From: Sphingobacteriales bacterium | GTDB lineage: Bacteria > Bacteroidota > Bacteroidia > Sphingobacteriales > Sphingobacteriaceae | Length of the DNA: 64,000 bases | Direction of reading: 5' to 3' | Assembly: GCA_015655115.1 (NCBI GenBank) | Contig: JAATFQ010000136.1 | Coordinates: forward strand, 1-64,000 | Part shown: positions 30,770-40,616 of the stretch, piece after piece | Layout of the letters: each line of letters opens with the position of its first letter | Position numbering within the stretch: position 1 is the stretch's first letter | The notes under the pieces: generated by a model | The model's input: only the letters and a program-made list of their open reading frames with translations | Databases searched by the model: none | Told to the model about the DNA's origin: nothing | Translations under genes and position numbers: made by a program

Positions 30770-33283
30770 ATGGAATATAATCAACGGTTGGCTGAACTTA
30801 AACGTCTTATACTACTAAAAAGTGGCATTAAGTTTATTACACCTGCAGATTGTAAGAGAATCTCCATAGAGATTAGTAGACAGCTGAATAAGAATGTCAG
30901 TGAAACTACTATAAAAAGATTATTTGGGTTTGCTGTTGTAAAGCACAAATTCTCCAACTTCACATTGACTACGCTCGCAGAGTATGTAGATGCCGACGAC
31001 ATTAAAAATGGAATGCTGCCCGAACGGGATTCCAGAATTAATGGATGGAATGCCGTTAAAGACAAAGTGGCAAAAATTACTGGCTTTACTTTAAAAACCA
31101 TTAGAAACCGTTCTGGCATCCCTTATGAAATGACCATCGGCAGACGGTATGCTGAGCATGACTTTGATGACTTCTATCAAAGCGGGTATCTCTTTACCAG
31201 TTTGGTATCGCAGCCCGGCTTCGGAAAAACCACGCTGCTGTGCCATTTGGCAGAAAATTTATTTCTGGCGCCCAATGCCCAGTATAAAACGAGTACACTG
31301 CTATTTCTTCAGGCATATAACTTTTTTAATCTTGAACAACTTAACCTTAACCTGGATGACCAGATTAAATCACAGCTGCAAATTGATGCCGAAGAGAATA
31401 CCTTAGATTATATCCAAAAACAACAAACAAAACAAGGAGGGAAATTTATTATCATTTTAGATGGCCTGTCAGACCTGGTCTTAAAAAAAGAACAAAAGGA
31501 TCAATTATTTGATAGCATTATTAATTTAATATGCTCCCTTGAAGGTTATAAAAATATCAGGCTGATTCTAAGCATGAGATCAACGACATGGGTAAGATTC
31601 CATGACAGGACACGTCAATCTACATTTTTACAATCGTCGTGGTATCGCGGGCACTACTTTAGCATGCAGGAAATGACCAATGTTCCTGCACTCTCTGAGA
31701 AAGAAGTAGAATTGATTATTTCAAAAATCAATCACATGAACGACAAGTGTATCAACTCACGACTTAAGTCACAGTTGAAATTCCCTTTTCATATTCATTT
31801 GTACTACCAGCTTAAAGAAGAAGATCCTGATTTCAACTATTACTCGAATATTACTTTTTATGAGCTTGCATCCAGATTTATTCAGGAGAAAATCTACAGA
31901 GCGAACTACTATACGGAAAAAATCCTTTTTCTCAAAAGAGTAGTACAGCTCACTGCATATGGCAAAGATGGTGACAGCGTGGCAAAAGATAGCCTGCTAA
32001 AAGAGCTTTCAAGATTTAAAAATGCATATATGGAGCTAATTGCTGATGGCATTTTAATGGAAGAAAAACGCTTTGAAGATGAACTCACCAGAGAGTATGT
32101 CCGTTTCCTCCATACGCATATGTTTGAATACTTCTTATTTGTGGAAATACTTGAAAAATTCTACCTCCAGATAAACAAAGATTTCTTTGAATATATCAAC
32201 ACACATTACGACTCTCATCACTCACGTTTTCAACTGCTGCAATGGACAATAAGGTTCTTGATTAAAACGGGTAACTTTGAAGTCTTAAAATCTCTTTTCC
32301 TGCTGAACCACAATATTTACGAAACCAATTACCTTATACTCTTCATTGCTGAAGAAATTAAATACAGATCTAAGTATAATCCTGGCTTAGTAAAGGCTGT
32401 TGACGAGAGTGATTTCCATAGTATCCTCATTGCTGAACTTTTCAACTTTGATTTCATAGATCCGTGTTTCAGGGATGCCGTGCGTACACTCACCCATATA
32501 GCTACTAAAGATGAACACCTGATGATTTACAATGCAATCCTTGGAATTATCGACATGCTATCTATGGATAAAGAAGAGGTGAAAGTCAGGATTGATGAAA
32601 TGGATAAACTGGTTATGGACCAATGGACTATTAATCCATCAGAAGCCCTTAATATTATTTATGCCAGCATGGCCGCATTACCAATTAGCTCATTTAAATT
32701 AATGGCGCAAATTGAATCCTTAAAAAAGGGCGGAAATCTATTCCGTACAGATAAAGAAACTTATCCGGACACTAAACAGGGTATATCTTATATCCTTATC
32801 CTGTTTGTAAGCTTCTTTACCGGCAATAATTCTGACAATATCCAGCTTATCGAAGTTCTTGCCATGTTAAATCCTGATTTATTTAAAAGGAATTCACTGG
32901 CTATTTTAATGCTGAATATATATGATATATCAATTTCAAGGATAAACCACATTAGGCAGGCAGATCATATTGAAAAAATCCTCGTTAATTTATCAAATGA
33001 TAGTAATATCACAAATTATCAGGAGGTTATACTGATGATGCACCAATCTCAGCAATTACTGATAAGCGGGAAAAATGCTGAAGCAGCGGCTGAAATTGCG
33101 AAAGAATGCCTTACGCTATTTAAGCAAAATGCAATGATATTTAATGCCCTGGCCTGTTATGACCTGCTGATTAAAATTGCTGTAGAAATGAAGGACAATC
33201 AAATGATCAATGACCTCAAAGTTGAGAAAAACCTGATGCTTAACCAATATCATATTCCTGACAGCTTATTTATACCTGCCTGA
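30770..33283 (+). CDS. STAND/NACHT-like P-loop NTPase with N-terminal HTH-like domain and helical-repeat C-terminus
   Basis: Walker A SQPGFGKTTLL; Walker B KFIIILDGLSDL; sensor-like RLILSMRSTTW; N-terminus DCKRISIEISRQLNKNVSETTIKRLFGF...FTLTTLAEYV. Confidence 0.75.
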   Translation: MEYNQRLAELKRLILLKSGIKFITPADCKRISIEISRQLNKNVSETTIKRLFGFAVVKHKFSNFTLTTLAEYVDADDIKNGMLPERDSRINGWNAVKDKVAKITGFTLKTIRNRSGIPYEMTIGRRYAEHDFDDFYQSGYLFTSLVSQPGFGKTTLLCHLAENLFLAPNAQYKTSTLLFLQAYNFFNLEQLNLNLDDQIKSQLQIDAEENTLDYIQKQQTKQGGKFIIILDGLSDLVLKKEQKDQLFDSIINLICSLEGYKNIRLILSMRSTTWVRFHDRTRQSTFLQSSWYRGHYFSMQEMTNVPALSEKEVELIISKINHMNDKCINSRLKSQLKFPFHIHLYYQLKEEDPDFNYYSNITFYELASRFIQEKIYRANYYTEKILFLKRVVQLTAYGKDGDSVAKDSLLKELSRFKNAYMELIADGILMEEKRFEDELTREYVRFLHTHMFEYFLFVEILEKFYLQINKDFFEYINTHYDSHHSRFQLLQWTIRFLIKTGNFEVLKSLFLLNHNIYETNYLILFIAEEIKYRSKYNPGLVKAVDESDFHSILIAELFNFDFIDPCFRDAVRTLTHIATKDEHLMIYNAILGIIDMLSMDKEEVKVRIDEMDKLVMDQWTINPSEALNIIYASMAALPISSFKLMAQIESLKKGGNLFRTDKETYPDTKQGISYILILFVSFFTGNNSDNIQLIEVLAMLNPDLFKRNSLAILMLNIYDISISRINHIRQADHIEKILVNLSNDSNITNYQEVILMMHQSQQLLISGKNAEAAAEIAKECLTLFKQNAMIFNALACYDLLIKIAVEMKDNQMINDLKVEKNLMLNQYHIPDSLFIPA

Positions 33284-33303
33284 CAGTTAGAATAGTACTT
33301 TTG

Positions 33304-34989
33304 CTAAAAACGACTTTTCGGTGTTTTATCAGCTATATTAATAATTATAGAATCCAACTCTTTAGCAGAACTTTCAAGGTGTATTAAAAGTTCGTCAGTT
33401 TCTTCACCTGGCACAAAATTCTTTAACAGATCGACAAGCCCCATTACCCTGGCTAATGGTGCACGTACTAAATGCGATTGTATCCAGGCTATGTCCTTAA
33501 ATTTTTTATTCTGCTCTTCTATTTCCCGCACATATTTTTTATTCTGGGAAATATCCCTTTGTATAGAGATCCAATGTGTAACGGTCCCACTTGTATCTGC
33601 AATTGGTGCATTACTCTGACTTACCCAGTATTCATTTCCCTGCTTCGTATAATTGATAACTTCTATCTGACAGGGGATATTATTCTCAATAGCAATTTTC
33701 AACCTGTTGATTTCATTGACATCCGTTTCCGGTCCCTGCGAAATTCTGGGTGATGCACCAATAAGTTCGTGCTTTGCATAGCCAGACATTTTAGTATAGG
33801 CCTCATTTACATAAATAATAGATTGCCCGCTGCCTTCTACATTTCCGGTACAGATAAGTACCGCATCAGTAGCATTGATCACAACCGACTCCAGTAATCT
33901 TGACCATTGTTCTTCCTGCTTCCGCTGGGAGATATCCTGCATACTACCTATAATACGAACGGAAATACCATCTTCATCAAAAACCATGAACCCACGGTCC
34001 AGAACATACTTAAAAGTTCCATCGGCACATAAAAACCGATATTCATCTTTCCATCGCGAAATTTTATCACGAATATGATTATGCAGGTTATTCATCACCC
34101 TTTCACGATCTTCGGGGTGTATGTGCATAGTCCACCATTTACCACTTGTCGAATTATCGGGCAGATGCTTGTACCCAAATATGCCTTTGATACCTTTATT
34201 CCATGAAATATGATCTGTTAGGAGGTTCCAGTCCCAGATTGCGTCGCTGGTTGCCTTCGAAATGATGTTATACTTTTCAACGGTAAGCTTAATCTTCGCC
34301 TCATTACTGATACGCTCCGTAACATCACGCGAATTACAGATTATACCTCCCACAGCAGGATCATTAAGCATATTTGTCACCAGTGTTTCAATCCATCGCC
34401 ACTCGCCATCCGCATTCCGAAGTCTGAAAGGCGTTAACTGTATATTCTTTTTTAAGTAGATATCTGATAATAATGTCTCTAGTCTTTCATAATCATTTTC
34501 ATGCACAAAATCTCTTATATTTTTCCCTATCATCATCGTCGAATCAATATCTCCGGTATAAAACTTAAGCAAAGCAGGACTCAGATAGATATAATTATGC
34601 TCGGGACTGATCAGTGAAACCATGTCTGCCCCGTTCTGTATCATAGATTTAAATCTTTGTGCAGCTGTCTTTAATGTATTTTTTATTTTTACCTCTTCCG
34701 TAATATCTGATGAAACCATCAGTATTGCTTCTGTCCCTTCAAAATTAATTATGGTTCTTTCGATATTGACATAAATAATCTTTCCTTTTTTAGTGATATG
34801 CTTAATTTCCGGGCCTTCGGTGTATTGAGCAGGTTGAATAAGCCGGATAGTCTCTGCAAGAAACTCCTCTTTAGTATATCCATATAGCTTTACTGCGGCA
34901 TCATTAACAATAATAAATTTAAACGATTTAGTATCAAAAACCAACATGGGGACAGGGGAAACCTGAAATAAGTAATCGGAAATTGCCAT
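33304..34989 (-). CDS. Multi-PAS sensor protein ending in a DHp-like segment, no HATPase domain
   Basis: Repeated PAS/PAC motifs (ISRDVTERISNEAKIKL, IGSMQDISQRKQEEQ, WISIQRDISQNKKYVREIEEQN); C-terminus IQSHLVRAPLARVMGLVDLL, then stop about 45 aa later. Confidence 0.85.
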   Translation of the reverse strand: MAISDYLFQVSPVPMLVFDTKSFKFIIVNDAAVKLYGYTKEEFLAETIRLIQPAQYTEGPEIKHITKKGKIIYVNIERTIINFEGTEAILMVSSDITEEVKIKNTLKTAAQRFKSMIQNGADMVSLISPEHNYIYLSPALLKFYTGDIDSTMMIGKNIRDFVHENDYERLETLLSDIYLKKNIQLTPFRLRNADGEWRWIETLVTNMLNDPAVGGIICNSRDVTERISNEAKIKLTVEKYNIISKATSDAIWDWNLLTDHISWNKGIKGIFGYKHLPDNSTSGKWWTMHIHPEDRERVMNNLHNHIRDKISRWKDEYRFLCADGTFKYVLDRGFMVFDEDGISVRIIGSMQDISQRKQEEQWSRLLESVVINATDAVLICTGNVEGSGQSIIYVNEAYTKMSGYAKHELIGASPRISQGPETDVNEINRLKIAIENNIPCQIEVINYTKQGNEYWVSQSNAPIADTSGTVTHWISIQRDISQNKKYVREIEEQNKKFKDIAWIQSHLVRAPLARVMGLVDLLKNFVPGEETDELLIHLESSAKELDSIIINIADKTPKSRF

Positions 34990-35053
34990 TAGTGAAAGGG
35001 ATGTGTAAATTGATACTTGAGTACTGTAATATTACAAAAAACTTGAAACAAAA

Positions 35054-35078
35054 CAACCCTTCTTTTGGAGAAGGGTTG
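35054..35078. terminator. Hairpin between S8 peptidase 3' end and PAS gene 5' region
   Basis: CAACCCTTCT-TTTGG-AGAAGGGTTG, 10-bp perfect stem. Confidence 0.55.
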
Positions 35079-35104
35079 CAATTAGTATAGGATAATAAAA
35101 TAAA

Positions 35105-36703
35105 TTATTTGTATGTCGCAGCAAGCTTTAAGGCTTCATAAGCATTAACGATACCACCAGTAATACAAAGATCAGAAAAAGGTACTGATTTCGCGGCACC
35201 ACCTTCTTCAGCAAGGTCTACATTATGGTTAACTTTTACGACAGACTTCATAATGATTTCTTTCACCTGTAAGGCAGTTAGCTTCGGATAGTATTCTCTG
35301 ATCAATGCAGCTAAACCAGCAACAACTGGGGAAGCCATACTTGTACCATCATAGGCCTCATATTTCGACTCGGGTGTAGTAGAATAGATCTGAACACCCG
35401 GAGCAAATACATCTACAGTAGTTTTTCCATAGTTAGAGAAACTTGCTTTTAATGTGTTATCATCTTTAGGTCCGGAAGCACCAACTACAAGGTATGCATC
35501 TGCTATGCCCCCACCCTCAAATTTGCGGTCAGGAAAACTTTTTACTTTATCAAGATTTTTATTGTCATTTCCTGCTGCCTGAACAAGCAAAACGTCTTTA
35601 GACATCGCATACTTTACAGCTTCATCTACAGCTTTTTTATCCCATGAATAAGCTTTTCCAAAACTCATATTGATGACCTTCGCTCCGTTTGCTACAGCAT
35701 AACGGATAGAATTTGCGACATCTTTATCACGCTCATCCCCATTAGGTACAGCACGTACGCCCATGATCCTTACATTGTCTGCCACTCCCATAATACCAAT
35801 TGTATTGGTACGGTCGGCAGCAATGATACCAGAAACATGTGTTCCATGACTCGCATCCGGACCTTTTACATCATTCACACCATAATTACGCTGTTTACTA
35901 TCAGCATAATTATCACCTACAAGCTCTGCCCGGGGATCGAAATCAAGATTAAGGTTATACTTCAGCTGATCATTATAATGATCCAGCCCTTTAACAATCT
36001 GACCATCATAAAATTCCTTAAAGGTGTTACTTTGAAGTTGGGAAACCATCATATTTTTCAGCTGAGTCTCAGGTCCCGCTGCAGGTGTAAAATTCTGAAA
36101 ATCAGCAAGTGTAGGATCTGCTTTACCGATTTTTGCAACCATAGCATCTAACACCTGTTTAAATCCATTAATATTCTGCAGAACGTTCTTTGCTTCAGCT
36201 GTCTGTTGATCATAATCAGCTATTGCCGACTGATAAATTTTAAAAGCTGCTGAATCAGCAGGTTTCACGGTTGCAGCGGTAACGCCCTCAAATTTCGATT
36301 TGTCTCTGCGAATGATACGGGTGAGCTCCAGGGTTTCATCTTTAACTGATCCTTTTGCAGACCCTAAGAAATTCCATCCATTAACATCATCCACATAACC
36401 ATTTTTGTCGTCGTCTTTACCGTTACCTGCAATTTCTTTCTTATTTACCCAGATAATGCGGGTAAGGTCTTCATGTTTAATATCAACACCACCATCAAGA
36501 ACACCAACTAACACTTGTGTTGATTTCTTTCCTTTCAATAATTCTGCATATGCCTTTTCTGTGCTGATACCGAAAGTTGAATCTTTTTTAAGGTCAAGAT
36601 TCTGCCAGTTCTTTTTTTGTGCAAATGAATTAAATCCAAGTGCAGCTACAAAAGTTACACTAAGTAACCCACGTAACATCACTTTGTTTTTTACAATAAT
36701 CAT
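35105..36703 (-). CDS. S8 family serine peptidase (subtilisin-like)
   Basis: Catalytic motifs GVLDGGVDIKHEDL, SHGTHVSGIIAA, YDGTSMASPVVAGLAALI; N-terminal signal region. Confidence 0.93.
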   Translation of the reverse strand: MIIVKNKVMLRGLLSVTFVAALGFNSFAQKKNWQNLDLKKDSTFGISTEKAYAELLKGKKSTQVLVGVLDGGVDIKHEDLTRIIWVNKKEIAGNGKDDDKNGYVDDVNGWNFLGSAKGSVKDETLELTRIIRRDKSKFEGVTAATVKPADSAAFKIYQSAIADYDQQTAEAKNVLQNINGFKQVLDAMVAKIGKADPTLADFQNFTPAAGPETQLKNMMVSQLQSNTFKEFYDGQIVKGLDHYNDQLKYNLNLDFDPRAELVGDNYADSKQRNYGVNDVKGPDASHGTHVSGIIAADRTNTIGIMGVADNVRIMGVRAVPNGDERDKDVANSIRYAVANGAKVINMSFGKAYSWDKKAVDEAVKYAMSKDVLLVQAAGNDNKNLDKVKSFPDRKFEGGGIADAYLVVGASGPKDDNTLKASFSNYGKTTVDVFAPGVQIYSTTPESKYEAYDGTSMASPVVAGLAALIREYYPKLTALQVKEIIMKSVVKVNHNVDLAEEGGAAKSVPFSDLCITGGIVNAYEALKLAATYK

Positions 36704-36762
36704 AAATATATTTTAGTTTAATTTGGGAACGAAAATAATGAGAATTCAGTACACTGTGACAA

Positions 36763-38721
36763 CTATTTATATTTCAGAGTAAAAAAGAACGATGAACCTT
36801 CATTTTCGATACTCTCAACCCATATTTTCCCATTATTGGCCAAAATAAATTCTTTACAGATAACCAGTCCCAGATTGGTGCCCTTCTCGTTGTTGGTACC
36901 ATTGGTACTTACACTATTGGTACTAAAAATTGTAGGCATACGATCTTTGGATATTCCCACTCCATTGTCCTCTACCAGGAAGATGACCTCATTTGTTAAA
37001 AGCTCTTTACGAGCAGATATTTTTATTTCCCCACCTTCATAAGTAAATTTTATAGCATTCGACAGTAAATTACGAATGATAAAATCAAGATGGTCAGCAT
37101 CTGAAAAGACGGTTAAGTCCTCTGCGATATCATAAATGACAGCTATCGACTTTTGTTCTGCCGCTTCGAAAAGCAGTGACATATTTCTTTTAATAATCTC
37201 AAAAGGAGTTAAAATAATCTGATTGATCATCACTCCGTTTATTTGCATTTGCCCCCATCTCAACAGCAAATTGAGGGTCTCCATTGAAGCTGCATTCTGG
37301 TCAGCAAGTTTGGATAGCATCAGCGCTTTTTCTTGCTCATCAAGCCATCCATTATTGATCATGTCCAGCAACTTAATCCCCGAAGCCAGCGGAGCCTTCA
37401 GGTCGTGTGCAAGCACTGAAAACAACTTATCTTTCACAGAATTTGAGGTGGTCAGCGCCGTATTTGACTTGTTCAACAAAAGGTTCAGCTTCCGTATCTT
37501 GAAAAAATTAATACCCAGTATACACAATAAAACTATGCTTCCCAGTATAATCCATAACATGACCTTTTGCTCCATGGCCTGTTTACTATTGATAAATTTC
37601 AACTCCTGAACTTTAACCTCTGATTTATTGAGCTCATACTGTGCCTGCAGATCAGCGATCTTAAGGGTTATATCCTTAAAATAAAAGCTGTCTGCCATCT
37701 TATATTGCTGTTCCTTGGCTTTATAGGCGGCTTTATAATTAGCTAAGTCTGCCTGCAGCTTAGCAATCCTTTCCAGCACTTCCAATACTTGTTTATTTGC
37801 ATGCCTGCTTGTGGCGAGGGACTGAGCCTGTGCAAGGTATTTAAAACTAATTTTAATATCTATTGAACGATAGCTATCGGCAAGTGCTACCAGACTCTGA
37901 TATTCCCTGATAAAATTATCTATCTTCCTTGACTTGAGTAAGGCTAGCTTCTGCAAAGCTATGGCCTCATGTAGTCTTCCCAGCTCAGCATAAACTTTGC
38001 TCAAACCAATAGTCAACGAAATGTGCGATCCCATCATCTGCGGGATATTGCTCTGTTCTATTCCCATATTAAAATAGGTTATAGCAGTTTTATAGTCTTT
38101 GATTTCACGGTAGGAAATACCTAAATCATTATACATATTCAGCCTGATACTGAAAAAGGGCAGCTGCAAACTCAGCCGTTCAGCTTTTAGATAATACTCA
38201 ATGGCTTTTTTTTGATTTCGCTGGGCAGCGTAAACCTCACCGATAGTAACATAAGCTTCCATCACACCCGCCATATCCCTGATCTTCTCGCTTATTTTAA
38301 GGGAATAGAGAAAATAAGCACTCGCTTTATCATAGTTACCTTTCCTTTTTTCAATTACCCCCAGACGGATATTTTCTCTGGCTATCCCTTTGTCGTCCTT
38401 CAGCCGCTTGTAGATCTCAAGGGCCTCCAGGTATTTCTGTCTTGAATCATCTGCTTTGCCAAGATTATCATCAATCATGCCCAGCTGGTGCAACATCCTC
38501 GCAACACCATACTCATCATTCTTTAAACGCGAAATTTTAAGTCCTTTAATAGCGAAGAAGATAGCAGAATCTGGTTTATCATAGCGATATCTGACAACCA
38601 TCTTCTCTATTGCACTAATAGCCTGATTTGAATCCAGTTGATTTTTTGGTTCCTGATGCCCATAGAGCATGTGAATATTGAATACCAGAAAGAAAGAAAA
38701 TATTATTCTACAAAAAAACAT
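36763..38721 (-). CDS. Tetratricopeptide-repeat sensor histidine kinase
   Basis: TPR-like repeats, TM segment, HisKA (LFSVLAHDLKAPLASGIKLL), HATPase (VEDNGVGISKDRM, GTNLGLVICKEFI). Confidence 0.92.
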   Translation of the reverse strand: MFFCRIIFSFFLVFNIHMLYGHQEPKNQLDSNQAISAIEKMVVRYRYDKPDSAIFFAIKGLKISRLKNDEYGVARMLHQLGMIDDNLGKADDSRQKYLEALEIYKRLKDDKGIARENIRLGVIEKRKGNYDKASAYFLYSLKISEKIRDMAGVMEAYVTIGEVYAAQRNQKKAIEYYLKAERLSLQLPFFSIRLNMYNDLGISYREIKDYKTAITYFNMGIEQSNIPQMMGSHISLTIGLSKVYAELGRLHEAIALQKLALLKSRKIDNFIREYQSLVALADSYRSIDIKISFKYLAQAQSLATSRHANKQVLEVLERIAKLQADLANYKAAYKAKEQQYKMADSFYFKDITLKIADLQAQYELNKSEVKVQELKFINSKQAMEQKVMLWIILGSIVLLCILGINFFKIRKLNLLLNKSNTALTTSNSVKDKLFSVLAHDLKAPLASGIKLLDMINNGWLDEQEKALMLSKLADQNAASMETLNLLLRWGQMQINGVMINQIILTPFEIIKRNMSLLFEAAEQKSIAVIYDIAEDLTVFSDADHLDFIIRNLLSNAIKFTYEGGEIKISARKELLTNEVIFLVEDNGVGISKDRMPTIFSTNSVSTNGTNNEKGTNLGLVICKEFILANNGKIWVESIENEGSSFFFTLKYK

Positions 38722-38787
38722 ATAAAGGGCGCCGGCTCATACCTTAGGTTAGCCAAAGGTAATAGTTTTGAAGCAATTACAAATCAA

Positions 38788-38812
38788 AAAGCCAGGTTGT
38801 TGGCCTGGCTTT
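38788..38812. terminator. Terminator hairpin
   Basis: AAAGCCAGG-ttgttgg-CCTGGCTTT. Confidence 0.6.
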
Positions 38813-38846
38813 ACTTATATATCATAATTGTATTACTAGTAGAAAA

Positions 38847-39638
38847 TTATTCTTCAGAAAGAACCTGATAGAAGTCTCTGATACGCGCAAATGCGGGATG
38901 TAATGAAACCACATCTCCAAAAACCAATAAGGCAGGAGATGAAATATGATGATCTTCAATTAATTCTGCAATGGTATCTACTATGCCAACACGTATATGC
39001 TCATCTGAAGTAGACCCATTTTCTATCACTGCAACTGGCAACCTGTTTTTACCTTCCTGCTGAAAAATTGCTGCAATCTCTGAGATCCTTTCAATACCCA
39101 TCATCACAACTACAGTAGCGTTGGATTTTGCCGCTCCTATTAAATCTGGTGAAAGCTCACCTTTGGAATTTGTACCTGTTAACACCCAGAAGCTCTCACT
39201 CAGGTCGCCATAGATCATCGGGATCTTCTGTAGTCCCGGTACACCTGTAGCGCTGGATATACCTGGAACAATCTCTGTCTCAATACTATAAGACTCTGCA
39301 AAATTTACCTCTTCAAATCCACGTGCAAAAACAAAAGGATCACCGCTTTTCAGGCGCACTACGTGGCCATAATTTAAAGCATAATCTATCATCAGTTTAT
39401 TAACCGCATCCTGCGAAAAAGATTCGTCATCAGATGTTTTTCCTACAAAAATCTTTATTGCATTCTCAGGAGCATGATTAAGCAATGCACCATTCACCAG
39501 TGCATCATACAAAACAACGTTGGCAGTGTTTAATGCCTTAACTCCTTTTAAACTAATTAAATCGGGATCGCCCGGGCCAGCTCCTACTAATGTTATTTTG
39601 GGCTCGAGGATACTGTTTTTTATTTTATTTAAAATCAT
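38847..39638 (-). CDS. cobA: Uroporphyrinogen-III C-methyltransferase
   Basis: ITLVGAGPGDPDLISLKGVKALNTANVVLYDALVN; VVRLKSGDPFVFARGFEE; EIVPGISSATGVPG. Confidence 0.95.
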   Translation of the reverse strand: MILNKIKNSILEPKITLVGAGPGDPDLISLKGVKALNTANVVLYDALVNGALLNHAPENAIKIFVGKTSDDESFSQDAVNKLMIDYALNYGHVVRLKSGDPFVFARGFEEVNFAESYSIETEIVPGISSATGVPGLQKIPMIYGDLSESFWVLTGTNSKGELSPDLIGAAKSNATVVVMMGIERISEIAAIFQQEGKNRLPVAVIENGSTSDEHIRVGIVDTIAELIEDHHISSPALLVFGDVVSLHPAFARIRDFYQVLSEE

Positions 39639-39725
39639 AACCGACGTTTTTAAAGATTAATTATAGATGCGATGAACAAATATAATAAAGTCTATCGATA
39701 AAGTCGTCTTTATTTTAAAATAAAT

Positions 39726-40163
39726 TTACTGCATCAGCTCGCCGCTATTCTCACGTGCAATTACATCAGCTACTGAGGTCTTGGAAAGCACTTCCAAAGT
39801 TGCATTCCTCACATCAATAAAGGTTTTCCTGATTCCGCAAGTCACCTCGTCATGGCATTCATCACATTTCCTGTAAAACTTCAGGCTTGCGCATGGAACC
39901 ATCGCTATCGGCCCATCGGTTATACGCAGAATATCTACTAAGTAGATATCAGCTGCATTTTTATTCAGGCTATATCCGCCTCCGGCGCCTTTCTTGCTGT
40001 ATAAATATCCTGCATTCCTCAAATCCAGTAAGATCTGCTCGAGGAATTTCCGCGGGATCATCTCCTGCTCAGCAAGTCTGCTGATCTGCATGGGAGGATT
40101 TTCAATGTTTTTACCTAAAGCGACCAGCGCCTTAATGGCATATTTCGTTTTCTTAGACAACAT
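39726..40163 (-). CDS. Rrf2-family transcriptional regulator with cysteine cluster
   Basis: MLSKKTKYAIKALVALGK; PRKFLEQILLDLRNAGYLYSKKGAGGGYSL; CASLKFYRKCDECHDEVTCGIRKTF. Confidence 0.92.
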   Translation of the reverse strand: MLSKKTKYAIKALVALGKNIENPPMQISRLAEQEMIPRKFLEQILLDLRNAGYLYSKKGAGGGYSLNKNAADIYLVDILRITDGPIAMVPCASLKFYRKCDECHDEVTCGIRKTFIDVRNATLEVLSKTSVADVIARENSGELMQ

Positions 40164-40170
40164 ATTAATG

Positions 40171-40202
40171 CAAAGCTAAGAAAAGATTCAGGTATTGATA
40201 CC
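40171..40202 (-). promoter_or_regulatory. Candidate rrf2 promoter and autoregulatory palindrome
   Basis: Minus-strand TAGCTTTG (40171-40178); GGTAT-TG-ATACC palindrome (40191-40202) just upstream. Confidence 0.5.
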
Positions 40203-40214
40203 AACAGGATAAAA

Positions 40215-40466
40215 TCATGCTATAAAGTTCTCCTCGTAATTCTCCGGAGCCTCTTCGTTCAGGTTATCATCTTTTTTAATTGTTGCAAGCAATGCAATCA
40301 GTTTTTTTTCTAAGCGTTCATATTCTGCCCTGTGCTGTTCAGTCTTATCGGCTAAAAAGGTATCAGAATCAGATATACCTGCAATTTTAGCATTTAGATA
40401 TGATTCATATGTACTTACTGTTTTAGCTACAATGGAATTTAAAATCTCTTGGTATGTCATAATCAT
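40215..40466 (-). CDS. Small hypothetical protein (83 aa)
   Basis: MIMTYQEILNSIVAKTVSTYESYLNAKIAGISDSDTFLADKTEQHRAEYERLEKKLIALLATIKKD; helical, protein-like composition. Confidence 0.6.
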   Translation of the reverse strand: MIMTYQEILNSIVAKTVSTYESYLNAKIAGISDSDTFLADKTEQHRAEYERLEKKLIALLATIKKDDNLNEEAPENYEENFIA

Positions 40467-40535
40467 TAGGTTTAAGTATGTTTATATAACGCCTGACCAA
40501 CTATTTTGTTCTGTCATAAAAAGCACTGAGCCAGA

Positions 40536-40551
40536 CATAATTTAAATTATG
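40536..40551. promoter_or_regulatory. 16-bp perfect palindrome upstream of the sigma-54-type response regulator
   Basis: CATAATTTAAATTATG, with candidate -7 TATTTTTG at 40586-40593. Confidence 0.4.
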
Positions 40552-40616
40552 AAGAGATAAAAGGCCGGATATGCTTGTTCTTTTGTATTTTTGCTATTAT
40601 TTCAACTTGAATACCC

